NCBI RefSeq assembly: GCF_014696825.1
Contig: NZ_JACJQU010000002.1
Location: forward strand, 186,001 to 250,000
Source: Anabaena sphaerica FACHB-251
GTDB lineage: Bacteria; Cyanobacteriota; Cyanobacteriia; Cyanobacteriales; Nostocaceae
Direction: 5' to 3'
Length of the DNA: 64,000 nt
Shown: positions 1 through 10,095 of the stretch, piece after piece
Position numbering within the stretch: position 1 is the first letter of the stretch
How the letters are laid out: each line of letters opens with the position of its first letter
Translations under genes and position numbers: made by a program
The notes under the pieces: generated by a model
Told to the model about the DNA's origin: nothing
What the model saw: the letters and a program-made list of their open reading frames with translations, nothing else
Database searches by the model: none

Positions 1-218
1 GTTCCACAACCCAACCTACATAATTTCATTGTTTTGAGCTTAACCGACAAGTATTGTAAAACATATTGAATTTCTGGAAAAGCCTCTTTAAGCTTTGTAG
101 ACTACATTACACCAACATCAAAGCAGACGTGGTAATAAATCTTACCTTTGTCTTCTTGGTATCAAGCAACTTTTAGAGTATTGTTTAGATATATAACATT
201 AAATCAACGCTAGTCTAT

Positions 219-1034
219 ATGCCTATAAAAATTTCTTCCTTTGCCGTAAAAACACGCCACTTAAGTATTGTTACGGGAATCTTGATGATTCCTATCTTAC
301 CCATTCCAAGCAACGCGCAGTTATACAAAGGATTGCAAGTAAGCGTCAAGTTCCCACCAGTGCAGGATTTGGGAGCGCCAGCGCGAACTTCAGGCGCGGG
401 TTCACGGGGTCCTGCTTGTGGTCATCAGAACTCTGATGCTGAAGGAACAGCAAAAAGCAGTGATGAGATCAAAATACCTCTGACTGCTTTGACTCCAGAA
501 AATAATGTCTTGACAACAGCAGCACTTGATCCAAAAGTGTATGTGTATGTTCCTCAAGCCGTTAATAAGCAAGCTGAATTTCGTCTCATTGACACACAAG
601 ATGAAAAAATTGTTTATAAAACAACCTTTCCACTGGTGAATACTCCTGGGATAGTGAAAATAGGTATACCTAAAACCGCCAACATCAAAGCGAATAATAC
701 TTATCAGTGGCAAGTGATAATTGTCTGTAATCCTAAAGACAGAGAAGCAGATAAACTAGTTGAGGGTTGGCTTTTGCATACTCCTCTAACTTCTGAACAA
801 AAGGCTAAAATACAGAAGGTAAAGGAGAATTCTCTAGAACAGGCAAGATTATACTCAGAATTTGGATTTTGGAATGAAACTATGAAAATACTCGATCAGT
901 TGCGCGAACGGAATCCCCAAGCACAGGCAGAATGGGTAGAACTTCTAACTTCTGTGAAGTTGGAAAAGCTGTCTGCAATTCCTGGTTCTAAGTGCTGTCA
1001 AGTTTCTTCTACTTCCCCTGCACCCCAGAATTAG
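219..1034 (+). CDS. DUF928 family secreted protein
   Basis: This 271-residue protein has a hydrophobic N-terminus (about residues 15-33, ending SNAQ) that looks like a signal peptide, so it is probably exported. The middle and C-terminal parts match the cyanobacterial DUF928 pattern: a beta-rich segment (KVYVYVP, EFRLIDTQD), then an alpha-helical tail with a FGFWNETMKIL-like motif. The function of DUF928 is not known to me. It lies upstream of a broken CHASE2-cyclase, a two-partner-secretion exoprotein and a CHAT protein, a grouping I recall from other cyanobacteria. The region before position 219 is AT-rich and carries only an acccaacctac repeat fragment near position 10. Confidence 0.8.
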   Translation: MPIKISSFAVKTRHLSIVTGILMIPILPIPSNAQLYKGLQVSVKFPPVQDLGAPARTSGAGSRGPACGHQNSDAEGTAKSSDEIKIPLTALTPENNVLTTAALDPKVYVYVPQAVNKQAEFRLIDTQDEKIVYKTTFPLVNTPGIVKIGIPKTANIKANNTYQWQVIIVCNPKDREADKLVEGWLLHTPLTSEQKAKIQKVKENSLEQARLYSEFGFWNETMKILDQLRERNPQAQAEWVELLTSVKLEKLSAIPGSKCCQVSSTSPAPQN

Positions 1035-1142
1035 TGCGTAATTGAGACCACCGCAAAATTAACTATTATCTGGTAAAACATATTACAATTTAATAGTTAA
1101 AAACTAAAATCAATTGATGGTGGGAATTGATTTACCGGGGAT

Positions 1143-2000
1143 ATGGGGAAGATAAAACAATTTTGGCGGGAATGGCGTACTGTGGGAATTACTACCCCTA
1201 GTATTGCGGGAATAGTCATTATTTTGCGTTTTCTGGGTTTGTTGCAATCTTGGGAATGGGCAGCTTTTGATCAATATATGCGTTTGCGGCCTGCTCAACC
1301 CCAGGATGACAGGATAGTGATTGTGGCAATTGAGGGAGCAGATGTAAAATATTTGCAACAAGGTTACATTGCCGATGATGTCTATGCGCGGTTGTTGGAG
1401 AAACTGAAAGCGAGAAAACCCAGGGTTATTGGTTTGTTTGGATTATAGCCCACACCGCAGACTTGATTCGCAAAACTTTTGGACGTTACCTGACAGATGA
1501 GGTAGTTGCAACCTTGCTAAAATGCCCAGATGGTCTGAAAATTAGCGGTAAACGGCAAAAAATCACCATCGTTACTTCCGATTTAAGAGGATTCACAGCC
1601 CTATCAGAACAACTGGCTTCAGAAGTGTGAGCCTACTTTAACAGCAATGATAGAACCAATTCCCATCAGCTACCAATTAGTTGAGGGAAAACAAGTTTCT
1701 GAGCAGATATTTAAAGGCAGTTTAATCAAACTTTCAGTTAAGGGAGCAGAAGTAAAAATTGAGTCAGAAGAAGCTCATACTTTACCACGTCCTTTAGGTA
1801 ATATTAAAATGAATTTATTAATAATTAATAATCAAGAGCCACAGAGCGAAGATATCTATGCCAAGGTTTTGGATAAACCTGCAACTCCGGGTAATTTTTA
1901 TCTGCAATTTACCTTCAAACCTCCGGCAGAAGCTGGTATGCTTTTCAAAGCACTTTTTCAATCAATTAGAGCGAGTAGCTCATATAAGGAGTTTATATAA
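1143..2000 (+). pseudogene. CHASE2-adenylate/guanylate cyclase, decayed
   Basis: Three fragments in order look like one broken receptor-cyclase gene. Fragment 1 (1143-1448, 101 codons) has a membrane segment and the start of a CHASE2 sensor (AFDQYMRLRPAQP, DDRIVIVAIE), then a stop. Fragment 2 (about 1445-1630, another frame) reads KTFGRYLTDEVVATLL and KITIVTSDLRGFTALSEQL, the start of a class III cyclase catalytic domain, and ends at a TGA. Fragment 3 (1647-2000) matches the C-terminal tail found after the cyclase domain in such proteins (SLIKLSVKGAEVKIE). Most of CHASE2, its transmembrane segments and most of the catalytic domain are missing. Cyclase activity is therefore not expected. Fragment 3 ends in a TAATG overlap with the next gene, so its reading may persist for translational coupling. 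Confidence 0.8.
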
Positions 2001-5000
2001 TGACCACTCAAAGACAGCAAAGAGTTTATCAATTAGCTATAACAACTTTATTGGCAATAGGAGGAATATTCACCTCTACAAATCTCAGAGTATTAGCGCA
2101 ACTTGAACCTGATAACACATTAGGGCAAGAAAATTCTATTGTCAACCAAGTTAACGACTTAAAAGACATGATTGAAGGTGGTGCTACTAGAGGTGCAAAT
2201 TTATTTCACAGCTTTGAAAAATTCAATGTAGGTGAAAATAGAAGTGTTTATTTTGCCAATCCTACAGGAATTGAGAATATATTAACTCGTGTCACTGGTG
2301 GTAATGCGTCTAATATTTTTGGAAAGTTGGGAGTAGAGGGAACAGCAAATTTATTTTTAATTAATTCCAATGGTATATTTTTTGGAAATAATGCCAGTTT
2401 AGATATTCGTGGTTCATTTACTGCCACAACTACGGATAGCATTAACTTGGTAGAGAATAGTTTATTTAGTGCCACAGCACCAGCGACAAGTAATTTATTG
2501 ACAGTCCAACCAAGTGCATTATTTGTTAATGCTTTGAAAAATCAACAAGCAACTATTCTTAATCGAGGTAATTTAACAGTTGATCAGGGGAAGAACATAA
2601 CTTTATTTGGTGCAAATGTCACCAACACAGGTACATTAATAGCACCAGGGGGAACAGTTAAAATCACAGGTACAGAAAATCTGACAATTAGAGGAAATAT
2701 AGATACAACTACATTATTAGTTGATACTAAAAATCTGACTATTGCTGAAAATAATAACGCCACAATTGATAAAACTACATTAGATGGTTTATCTGGAAAT
2801 ACAAATTTGATATTTCAGGCAACAAATGATATTACAATTAATCCTTTAAGTAATAATAGTTTAAATCTAGTTAATGGTAGTGGTAAAATCACATTTACTG
2901 CTGATACTGATGGTAACGGAAGCGGTAATTTTCAGATGAATATTGCTGATATTATAACAGCTAACGGTCGAAGTATTGAGATTAAAGGTGTTAATTTAAT
3001 TGTTGGTAATATTGATACTAGCTCCGAATTGGATGGGGGAAATATAACTTTAAATGGTCATGGCGATATCTCTACAGGAAACCTATACTCCTACTCATCT
3101 TCATATTATGGAAACGCTGGAAATGGCGGGTTCATTTCTCTCAATACCAATGGCAATATTTATAGTTATCAACAGCTAAATTCTTCCTCCTATTCATATT
3201 CAGGTACAGCCGGAAATGGTGGGGAAATCTTCCTAACAGCAGTAGGTGAAATCTCTGCTGAATCCCTCAACTCTTCCTCATCTTCATATTCAGGTACAGC
3301 CGGAAATGGTGGAGCAATTTTTCTGGCTGCTCAGAGCAATATATATATACAATATCTACTAGACTCCTCCTCATATTCATGGGATAGAAACGCAGGAAAT
3401 GGGGGTGCTATCGCACTCACTGCTGGTGGCAATATATTTACACAATATTTCCTCAACTCCTCCTCATACTCATATTATGGAAATGCAGGAAATGGCGGCG
3501 ATATTTTTATGACTGCTCAAGGCGGTGTCTATCATATCTCTAATGAATCTCTAAATTCCTCTTCATATTCGTATTATGGAAACGCAGAAAATGGCGGAGA
3601 TATTTCTCTGAATTCTCAAAGTGAGATATATCTCTCTACCCCTAATGAATCACTGAACTCTTCTTCCGTTTCATATTCTGGAAATGTAGGAAATGGTGGG
3701 GATATTTCTCTTAACGCACAGAGCGATATCATGACACAATCCCTGTACTCCTTCTCAAATTCACCTGGAAATACAGGAAATGGGGGTGCGATCGCCCTCA
3801 CTACTACTCAAGGTGATATCTCTACACTAAGCCTATACTCCTACTCATCTTCATATGCTGCAAACGGAGATTTTTCTGGAAATGCGGGAAATGGAGGTGA
3901 TATCGCTCTCAATACTACTGGGGGTAATATTACTACACAATTCCTTGAATCTTCCTCACGTTCATATTCAGGAAACACAGGAAATGGAGGTGCGATCGCC
4001 TTCAATACCACTCTAGGTGATATCTCTACACTAAGTCTCTACTCCTCCTCAAATTCATATTCAGGAAATGCAGGAAATGGGGGTGCGATCGCCCTCAATA
4101 CCACTCAAGGTCATATATCTACAGGATCTCTAAACTCCTCCTCGTCTTCAGATTTAGGAAACGCGGGAAATGGGGGTGCGATCGCCCTCAATACCACTCA
4201 AGGTGATATCTCTACACAATCCCTAGATTCCTCCTCACGTTCACCTAATGGAAACGCGGGAAATGGGGGAAATACTACCCTGAAAATATTTGAAGGCGGT
4301 ATCAATATACCCTACATCATCTCATCTGCTACAGGACAAAGTGGAAATGGTGGCACAATTCAATTTACAGGAAACAAATTAGATATTAATAATATAGTCA
4401 TCAATAGTGATGGTCAAAGTGGCAGTAATGGCGGTCTAATTAAATTAGATGCACCTTTGATCCAATTAACAGATAGTGACCTGAGTAGTTCCAATTATGG
4501 TAGTGGCAATTCTGGACAAATAGAATTAAATTCCACAGGTAATATTAACTTCAATAGTAGTCGGTTATTTACAACATTAGAACCTGGTAGCACCGGAGAA
4601 GGTGGTAATATTCAGATTCAAACACAAAACTTTAATCTCACTAACTTTGCTGTTATTAATACAGGAACTTATAGCATTGGTAATGCCGGAAATATTAATA
4701 TCAATGCCCAAAATGTATCCCTAAAGAACGGTAGTAGTTTGCAAAGTTTAACCGCAGATCAAGGAAATGCAGGTAATATATTTTTAAATGTCCCCGATGG
4801 AAATATATTTCTTAGTAATAGTAGTAGTATTAGTACATCTGCTACGAAAACAGCATCAGGCAATAGTGGCAATATACAACTCAATTCCCGCACATTATCC
4901 ATATTAAACGGCAGTCAAATTCAAGCCTTAACAGAAGGAATAGGAACATCAAAAGCAGGGGAAATTATTGTTAATGCGAGTGATAGTATCATCATCGGTG

Positions 5001-7390
5001 GAATAGATCCTAACTTTGCTAATCCTGACCCCAATGCCTTACCAGGGCAAAATGTAGGTAAACGTGATTACGATGATTTTGGTAATCAACAAATTTTAAA
5101 TATAGGGACAAATAATTCCATCCTCACAGCACAACAACTGCAAGCTAGTGATTTTTACCTCAATAATCCTAACCAAACAAATCCTAATGTAGAATATAAT
5201 ACCAGATCCCCTTATGTATCCTTAAATGCTACAGGAGATGATCAAATTCATGTTTATGCAATTAACGTGAATGCCGGGACAAAAGCAGTTTTTGATATTG
5301 ATAATACTGGGCTAAATTATGAATATGATGAACAAGCAAAATTGATTAATTTTCCCGCTATAAATACAAAATTAACCCTATTAGATAGTCAGGGTAACGA
5401 ATTATCATCTAATGATGATACTTCTCATGGTCTTGCTGCGGGAGGAAGTGATACTACTATGACCTTACAACAAGACCCATATCTCCGATATACTTTCACC
5501 CAAGGGGGAACTTATTATATTCAAGTTAGCAATTTTGATGATCAAGGTGTTCCTAGTAGTTATAAAACTTTTTCTGGTCAGGCTATTACAGGAACATCCT
5601 ATAATCTACAAATCTCTCTAGAACCTAATCCGATTCAGGCAAATATTAATAATCAAGGACAACCCTCAGGAATTTTCGCCTATACTCAAGATGCAGGAAA
5701 AGCAGGAAATATTATCTTAAATAGTGCTACTTTAACATTAGAAAGTGGGGGACAAATATCAGCTTTTACAAATGGTAGTGGTGATGGCGGCACAGTTAAT
5801 ATTAATGCCAATAATTTAGTTAATTTAGGTGTAGAAGTACAGAATTTCGCACCCGTTGTTTCAGTGGAAACTAATGGCGCAGGAAAAGCCGGCGATATCA
5901 TTATTAATACTCCTAATTTCACTTTATCAGAAACTGCTCGGATCACTGCCACAGCCACTAAAAATGCTACGAATACAGAGCAAGGAGGCAGCATTACCTT
6001 AAATGCCTCTCAAATGAATTTAGCGGGCGTGGTGGGAATTTTTGCAGAAACTCAAGGACAAGCACCCGCAGGTACATTAAAACTCAATCCTTACCAAAAA
6101 TACCCCAATTTAGACATTACTCTCTTCCCCAATTCCAGCATATCTGCTTCCACTTCTGCCAGTGGTAAAGGTGGTGACTTAATTATCAACGCACCAGAAA
6201 ATATTAACATTACTGGACAGGGAAAATTAGCAGTTGAAAGCACAGGAACAGGTGATGCAGGCCATATTCAAATTAACACCCAAAACTTAAATATTGCAGA
6301 TGGAGTGAAAATATCAGCTGCAACTTCTGGTAGTGGTAAGGGTGGTAATATCAACCTCAATGCTAACACCTTCACTGCTAATAATGGCGCACAATTATTA
6401 ACCACCACATCTGGTACAGCCAAAGCCGGAAATATCATTGTAAATGTGAAAGATAATATTACTTTAGACAGCACAAATACTGGATTATTTGCTAACACAG
6501 AAAAAGGTTCAATAGGTGATAGTGGTAGTATTACCATTGATCCACTCACTTTTATGATTAAAAACGGCGCAGGGATAGGAGTAAATAGTCAAGGTAGTGG
6601 TAAAGGTGGAGATGTTTCACTGCAAGCAGGTACTCTGAGTCTAGATAATCAAGCCTTTCTTAGTGCTGAAACTGCCAGTAACCAAGGTGGGGAAATAAAT
6701 CTCAATATTCAAAATTTATTATTGTTGCTAAATAACAGTAGAATCAGTGCCACAGCAGGTACAAGTCAATCAGGAGGAAATGGAGGAAATATCAATATAA
6801 ATGCTCCTTTTATTATAGCATTTCCTAGAGGAAATAGTGATATTACCGCTAATGCTTATCAAGGAAATGGCGGGGAAATTAACATTACAACTAATGCTAT
6901 TTTTGGATTAAAATATCAACAACAATTAACCGAAAGAAGTGATATTACCGCATCTTCTCAATTTGGTTTAGCTGGAGAAGTGGAAATCAATACTCCTGAT
7001 GTAAATCCTACTTCTGGTTTAATAGAATTACCTGGCAATTTAGTCGATGCAGAATCATTAGTAGGGAAAGATATTTGTTCAGCAGAACAAATTGCTAAAA
7101 AGAGTTCTTTTACAATTATCGGTAGCGGTGGTTTACCTGCTGAAAGTGATGAATTAATTAGCAATTCTCCAGGTATGCTAGAATGGGCTACTCGGTCAGG
7201 TAAGCAGGAAACCACACCTGTTGTGATGAGGAAATCACAAGTAAATCAGGAGGAGGAAAATATTAACAATCGGGTAATTCAGGAAGCGCAAGGATGGATA
7301 ATTACTGCTGATGGTAAGGTGATTCTAACAGCAGAATCTCCCAAGGTTACGCTGCAAAATTCAGCTTTAACTCATCCTGGTTGTCATTAA
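2000..7390 (+). CDS. Filamentous haemagglutinin-family two-partner-secretion exoprotein
   Basis: The 1796-residue protein starts with a signal peptide (ends LRVLAQ, about residue 33). A TPS secretion domain follows, with the family's NSNGIFFG and ASLDIRGSF motifs around residues 120-140. Residues about 360-765 hold 13 imperfect Ser/Tyr-rich repeats of the form SSSYSYSGNAGNGG. Residues about 1050-1210 (VSLNATGDDQIHVYAINV, FTQGGTYYIQV) resemble a DVUA0089/pre-peptidase-C-like beta domain inserted in the beta-helix. The rest is Gly/Asn-rich beta-helix repeats, and the C-terminus has a pair of Cys residues (DICSAEQ, HPGCH). It should be exported by a TpsB/Omp85-type pore, but no such gene is in the window. 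The start overlaps the preceding remnant's stop as TAATG. Confidence 0.9.
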   Translation: MTTQRQQRVYQLAITTLLAIGGIFTSTNLRVLAQLEPDNTLGQENSIVNQVNDLKDMIEGGATRGANLFHSFEKFNVGENRSVYFANPTGIENILTRVTGGNASNIFGKLGVEGTANLFLINSNGIFFGNNASLDIRGSFTATTTDSINLVENSLFSATAPATSNLLTVQPSALFVNALKNQQATILNRGNLTVDQGKNITLFGANVTNTGTLIAPGGTVKITGTENLTIRGNIDTTTLLVDTKNLTIAENNNATIDKTTLDGLSGNTNLIFQATNDITINPLSNNSLNLVNGSGKITFTADTDGNGSGNFQMNIADIITANGRSIEIKGVNLIVGNIDTSSELDGGNITLNGHGDISTGNLYSYSSSYYGNAGNGGFISLNTNGNIYSYQQLNSSSYSYSGTAGNGGEIFLTAVGEISAESLNSSSSSYSGTAGNGGAIFLAAQSNIYIQYLLDSSSYSWDRNAGNGGAIALTAGGNIFTQYFLNSSSYSYYGNAGNGGDIFMTAQGGVYHISNESLNSSSYSYYGNAENGGDISLNSQSEIYLSTPNESLNSSSVSYSGNVGNGGDISLNAQSDIMTQSLYSFSNSPGNTGNGGAIALTTTQGDISTLSLYSYSSSYAANGDFSGNAGNGGDIALNTTGGNITTQFLESSSRSYSGNTGNGGAIAFNTTLGDISTLSLYSSSNSYSGNAGNGGAIALNTTQGHISTGSLNSSSSSDLGNAGNGGAIALNTTQGDISTQSLDSSSRSPNGNAGNGGNTTLKIFEGGINIPYIISSATGQSGNGGTIQFTGNKLDINNIVINSDGQSGSNGGLIKLDAPLIQLTDSDLSSSNYGSGNSGQIELNSTGNINFNSSRLFTTLEPGSTGEGGNIQIQTQNFNLTNFAVINTGTYSIGNAGNININAQNVSLKNGSSLQSLTADQGNAGNIFLNVPDGNIFLSNSSSISTSATKTASGNSGNIQLNSRTLSILNGSQIQALTEGIGTSKAGEIIVNASDSIIIGGIDPNFANPDPNALPGQNVGKRDYDDFGNQQILNIGTNNSILTAQQLQASDFYLNNPNQTNPNVEYNTRSPYVSLNATGDDQIHVYAINVNAGTKAVFDIDNTGLNYEYDEQAKLINFPAINTKLTLLDSQGNELSSNDDTSHGLAAGGSDTTMTLQQDPYLRYTFTQGGTYYIQVSNFDDQGVPSSYKTFSGQAITGTSYNLQISLEPNPIQANINNQGQPSGIFAYTQDAGKAGNIILNSATLTLESGGQISAFTNGSGDGGTVNINANNLVNLGVEVQNFAPVVSVETNGAGKAGDIIINTPNFTLSETARITATATKNATNTEQGGSITLNASQMNLAGVVGIFAETQGQAPAGTLKLNPYQKYPNLDITLFPNSSISASTSASGKGGDLIINAPENINITGQGKLAVESTGTGDAGHIQINTQNLNIADGVKISAATSGSGKGGNINLNANTFTANNGAQLLTTTSGTAKAGNIIVNVKDNITLDSTNTGLFANTEKGSIGDSGSITIDPLTFMIKNGAGIGVNSQGSGKGGDVSLQAGTLSLDNQAFLSAETASNQGGEINLNIQNLLLLLNNSRISATAGTSQSGGNGGNININAPFIIAFPRGNSDITANAYQGNGGEINITTNAIFGLKYQQQLTERSDITASSQFGLAGEVEINTPDVNPTSGLIELPGNLVDAESLVGKDICSAEQIAKKSSFTIIGSGGLPAESDELISNSPGMLEWATRSGKQETTPVVMRKSQVNQEEENINNRVIQEAQGWIITADGKVILTAESPKVTLQNSALTHPGCH
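3085..4290 (+). repeat. Array of 13 coding Ser/Tyr-Gly/Asn repeats with embedded HIP1 sites
   Basis: Within the exoprotein about 13 units of roughly 25-35 codons repeat a serine/tyrosine-rich stretch, then GNAGNGG and a short beta segment such as IALNTTQGDIST. Units 8-13 are most alike in DNA. Four HIP1 octamers (gcgatcgc at 3788, 3992, 4085 and 4178) encode the same AIA position in successive units, which points to recent unit duplication. Confidence 0.85.
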
Positions 7391-7456
7391 ATTAGTGATG
7401 ATAAATCATATTTTGGTAAATTGATTAAATAGCTTGAACTCAAAAGGGTAAATATA

Positions 7457-10024
7457 ATGAAGAATATCTCAATTTTAACTCTTGGTATTTTATCTCTTAC
7501 TAGCTTTTTGACAGCAGAAAAAGTCCTGGCTATTTCTAGTAAGGACAACATCAATAATTCAATAGTCACAAATCCTTTATCTCTAGAAGAACAAGCTCAA
7601 AAGTTATATGAAGATGGACAATTTCAATCATCAGTTGCGATTTTGCAAAATGCGATTAAAAATTATGGTGAACAAGGTGATATAGTTGGTCAGGTCATGG
7701 CTTGGAGAAATTTATCTTTAGTCTATCAAAAAATGGGAGATTTAACACAAGCTAGACGAGCAATTACAAGTAGCTTGAAGAATATTAATAAAATTAAAGA
7801 TGGCAAAGAACGCCAACAAATACTAGCTCAAACTCTGGAAGTTCAAGGACAAATACAATTGTCTATGGGTAATTCCCAAGCAGCTTTAGAAACTTGGAAA
7901 CGAGCCACAGATACATATCAAAAAATTGGCGAAAACACCGGATCAATGAGAAGTAAAATTAATCAAGCTCAAGCTTTACAAGCTTTAGGATTATATAATC
8001 AAGCTGTGAAAACTTTAGTTGATAGTCAGAATACTCTGAATCAACAACAGGATACCCTGATTAAAGCTAAAGCACTACTAAGTTTGGGGGATGTATTGCG
8101 GGGAATAGGACAATTAGATAAATCTCAAATAGCGTTAGAAGAAAGTTTAGCGATCGCTCAAAAATTATCTTCTCCCACCGCAACTACGCAAGCACTTCTT
8201 AGTTTAGGTAAAACCAGCACATCACAAGGAAATAACACTCAAAAATCACTTGCATATTTTCAACAGGTTATCGAAACATCACCCTCATCTGATTTCAGAA
8301 TTCAAGGACAATTAAATCAATTAGAATTACTATTAAACAATGAACAATTATCATTAGCAAAACAACTAATACCACAAATCCAAAACAGTTTAACCGAATT
8401 ACCGCCTACTCGTACCGCCGTTTATTCTCGTATTAGTTTAGCACGAATTCTCCTCAAATTACCCCCAGAAAATTATTCTCCATCTTGGTTATCCAATGAA
8501 CTAGCAACAGCAATTAAAATAGCTCATAAATTAGAAGATAAAAGAGGAGAAAGTTATGCAACCGGAACTTTAGGAAACCTCTATGAAAAAAATCAACGCT
8601 ATCAAGAAGCCAGAGAATTAACCGAAAAAGCTTTGCTTATTTCTCAAAGTAATAATGCACCTGAACTGAGTTATCAATGGCAATGGCAACTAGGCAGAAT
8701 TATTACAGCAAAAGCAGGAACTACAAAAGCTGATCGTGAGAGTGCTATAGCTGCATACACTCAATCAGTTAAAACCCTCAAATCCATCCGCACTGATATA
8801 GTTGCAATTAGTTCAGACGCACAATTTGATTTTCGAGAACGAGTTGAACCAGTTTATCGAGAACTAGTAGAATTACTGTTAGAAGACAGTCCCAGTCAAG
8901 AAGAACTCAAACAAGCTAGAGAAGTAATTGAATCATTACAACTAGCAGAACTAGACAACTTCTTTCGTAATGCTTGTCTAGATGCCAAACCTGTACAAAT
9001 CGACCAAATTGATCGCACATCAGCAATTTTCTATACAATTGTTCTCAAAGATCGTTTAGAAGTAATTGTTGCACTTCCTGATCAAACTTTATATCACCAT
9101 AGTGAACAATTATCTCAGTCAGAAATAGAAGATCATATTGAAGAATTAAGAGTTAAATTAGCTCGTCGCTCAGAAATAGTTTTTCAGAAACAAATGTTAG
9201 GACTTTCCCAAAAAGTCTATAACTGGTTAATCAAACCAGCAGAAGAGAAATTACAAGCCAATAAAGTCAAGAATCTTGTATTTATCTCCGATGGACTTCT
9301 GCGAAATATTCCTATGAGTGTTCTTTATGATGGTAAACAATATCTGATTGAAAAATACAGTATTGCTAATGCTCCCAGTTTACAACTAATAGACCCCAAA
9401 GCTTTAGTTAGAGAACAAATTCAAGTGCTTGGTGGTGGATTAAGTGAGGCTCGCTTCGGTTTTCCTGCTCTTCCTAATGTAGTTTCAGAATTAGAACGGA
9501 TAAAAGCACAGGTTCCTAGTTCCTTATTACTAAAAAATGATGCCTTTACAGATAAACAACTAGAGCAAAAAGTTAACCAAAATCCTTATCAAGTAGTTCA
9601 CCTAGCTACTCACGGTGAATTTAGTTCTAAAGCGGAAGATACTTTTGTTCTCACTTGGAATGAAAAACTGAATGTAGATGATTTAAATAATCTTCTGCGT
9701 TCAGATCAAAAGCAGATTCGTCCCATTGAATTATTGGTTCTTAGTGCTTGTAAAACTGCGGCCGGAGACAAAAGAGCAACTTTAGGACTAGCAGGAATGG
9801 CCGTTAGAGCAGGAGCGCGTAGCACTCTAGCTAGTCTTTGGTATGTCGATGATGAAGCTACTGCCTTATTAATGACCAAATTTTATCAAGAATTATCTAA
9901 TAACAAACATACCAAAGCCGAAATTCTCCGCAACGCTCAATTAGCAATTTTACGGGATAAGAATACAAAATTTTCCCATCCCTATTATTGGTCAGCTTTT
10001 GTTTTAGTGGGAAACTGGTTGTAA
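7457..10024 (+). CDS. Secreted TPR-CHAT domain protein
   Basis: The 855-residue protein has an N-terminal signal peptide (to about residue 26), then TPR-type helical repeats over residues 40-450 and a C-terminal CHAT domain. CHAT is a caspase-like peptidase fold. The expected catalytic pair is visible as His719 (HLATHGEF) and Cys765 (LVLSACKTAAG), and the fold-typical end GMAVRAGARSTLASLW follows. It begins 66 bases after the exoprotein on the same strand. TPR-CHAT genes often sit beside TPS exoproteins in cyanobacteria, which suggests a role in processing or regulating the exoprotein; that role is inferred. Confidence 0.88.
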   Translation: MKNISILTLGILSLTSFLTAEKVLAISSKDNINNSIVTNPLSLEEQAQKLYEDGQFQSSVAILQNAIKNYGEQGDIVGQVMAWRNLSLVYQKMGDLTQARRAITSSLKNINKIKDGKERQQILAQTLEVQGQIQLSMGNSQAALETWKRATDTYQKIGENTGSMRSKINQAQALQALGLYNQAVKTLVDSQNTLNQQQDTLIKAKALLSLGDVLRGIGQLDKSQIALEESLAIAQKLSSPTATTQALLSLGKTSTSQGNNTQKSLAYFQQVIETSPSSDFRIQGQLNQLELLLNNEQLSLAKQLIPQIQNSLTELPPTRTAVYSRISLARILLKLPPENYSPSWLSNELATAIKIAHKLEDKRGESYATGTLGNLYEKNQRYQEARELTEKALLISQSNNAPELSYQWQWQLGRIITAKAGTTKADRESAIAAYTQSVKTLKSIRTDIVAISSDAQFDFRERVEPVYRELVELLLEDSPSQEELKQAREVIESLQLAELDNFFRNACLDAKPVQIDQIDRTSAIFYTIVLKDRLEVIVALPDQTLYHHSEQLSQSEIEDHIEELRVKLARRSEIVFQKQMLGLSQKVYNWLIKPAEEKLQANKVKNLVFISDGLLRNIPMSVLYDGKQYLIEKYSIANAPSLQLIDPKALVREQIQVLGGGLSEARFGFPALPNVVSELERIKAQVPSSLLLKNDAFTDKQLEQKVNQNPYQVVHLATHGEFSSKAEDTFVLTWNEKLNVDDLNNLLRSDQKQIRPIELLVLSACKTAAGDKRATLGLAGMAVRAGARSTLASLWYVDDEATALLMTKFYQELSNNKHTKAEILRNAQLAILRDKNTKFSHPYYWSAFVLVGNWL

Positions 10025-10095
10025 GAAAGGTGACAGGTGACAGTGAATAGGGAATAGGCAAAAGTTGATGAATTTTGCCTAGTCCCCAGTCCCCG

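Noticed and set aside
5686-7215. Several antisense ORFs within the exoprotein gene
   Set aside because: They arise from the repetitive Gly/Asn/Thr codons of the sense strand. None has a recognisable domain.
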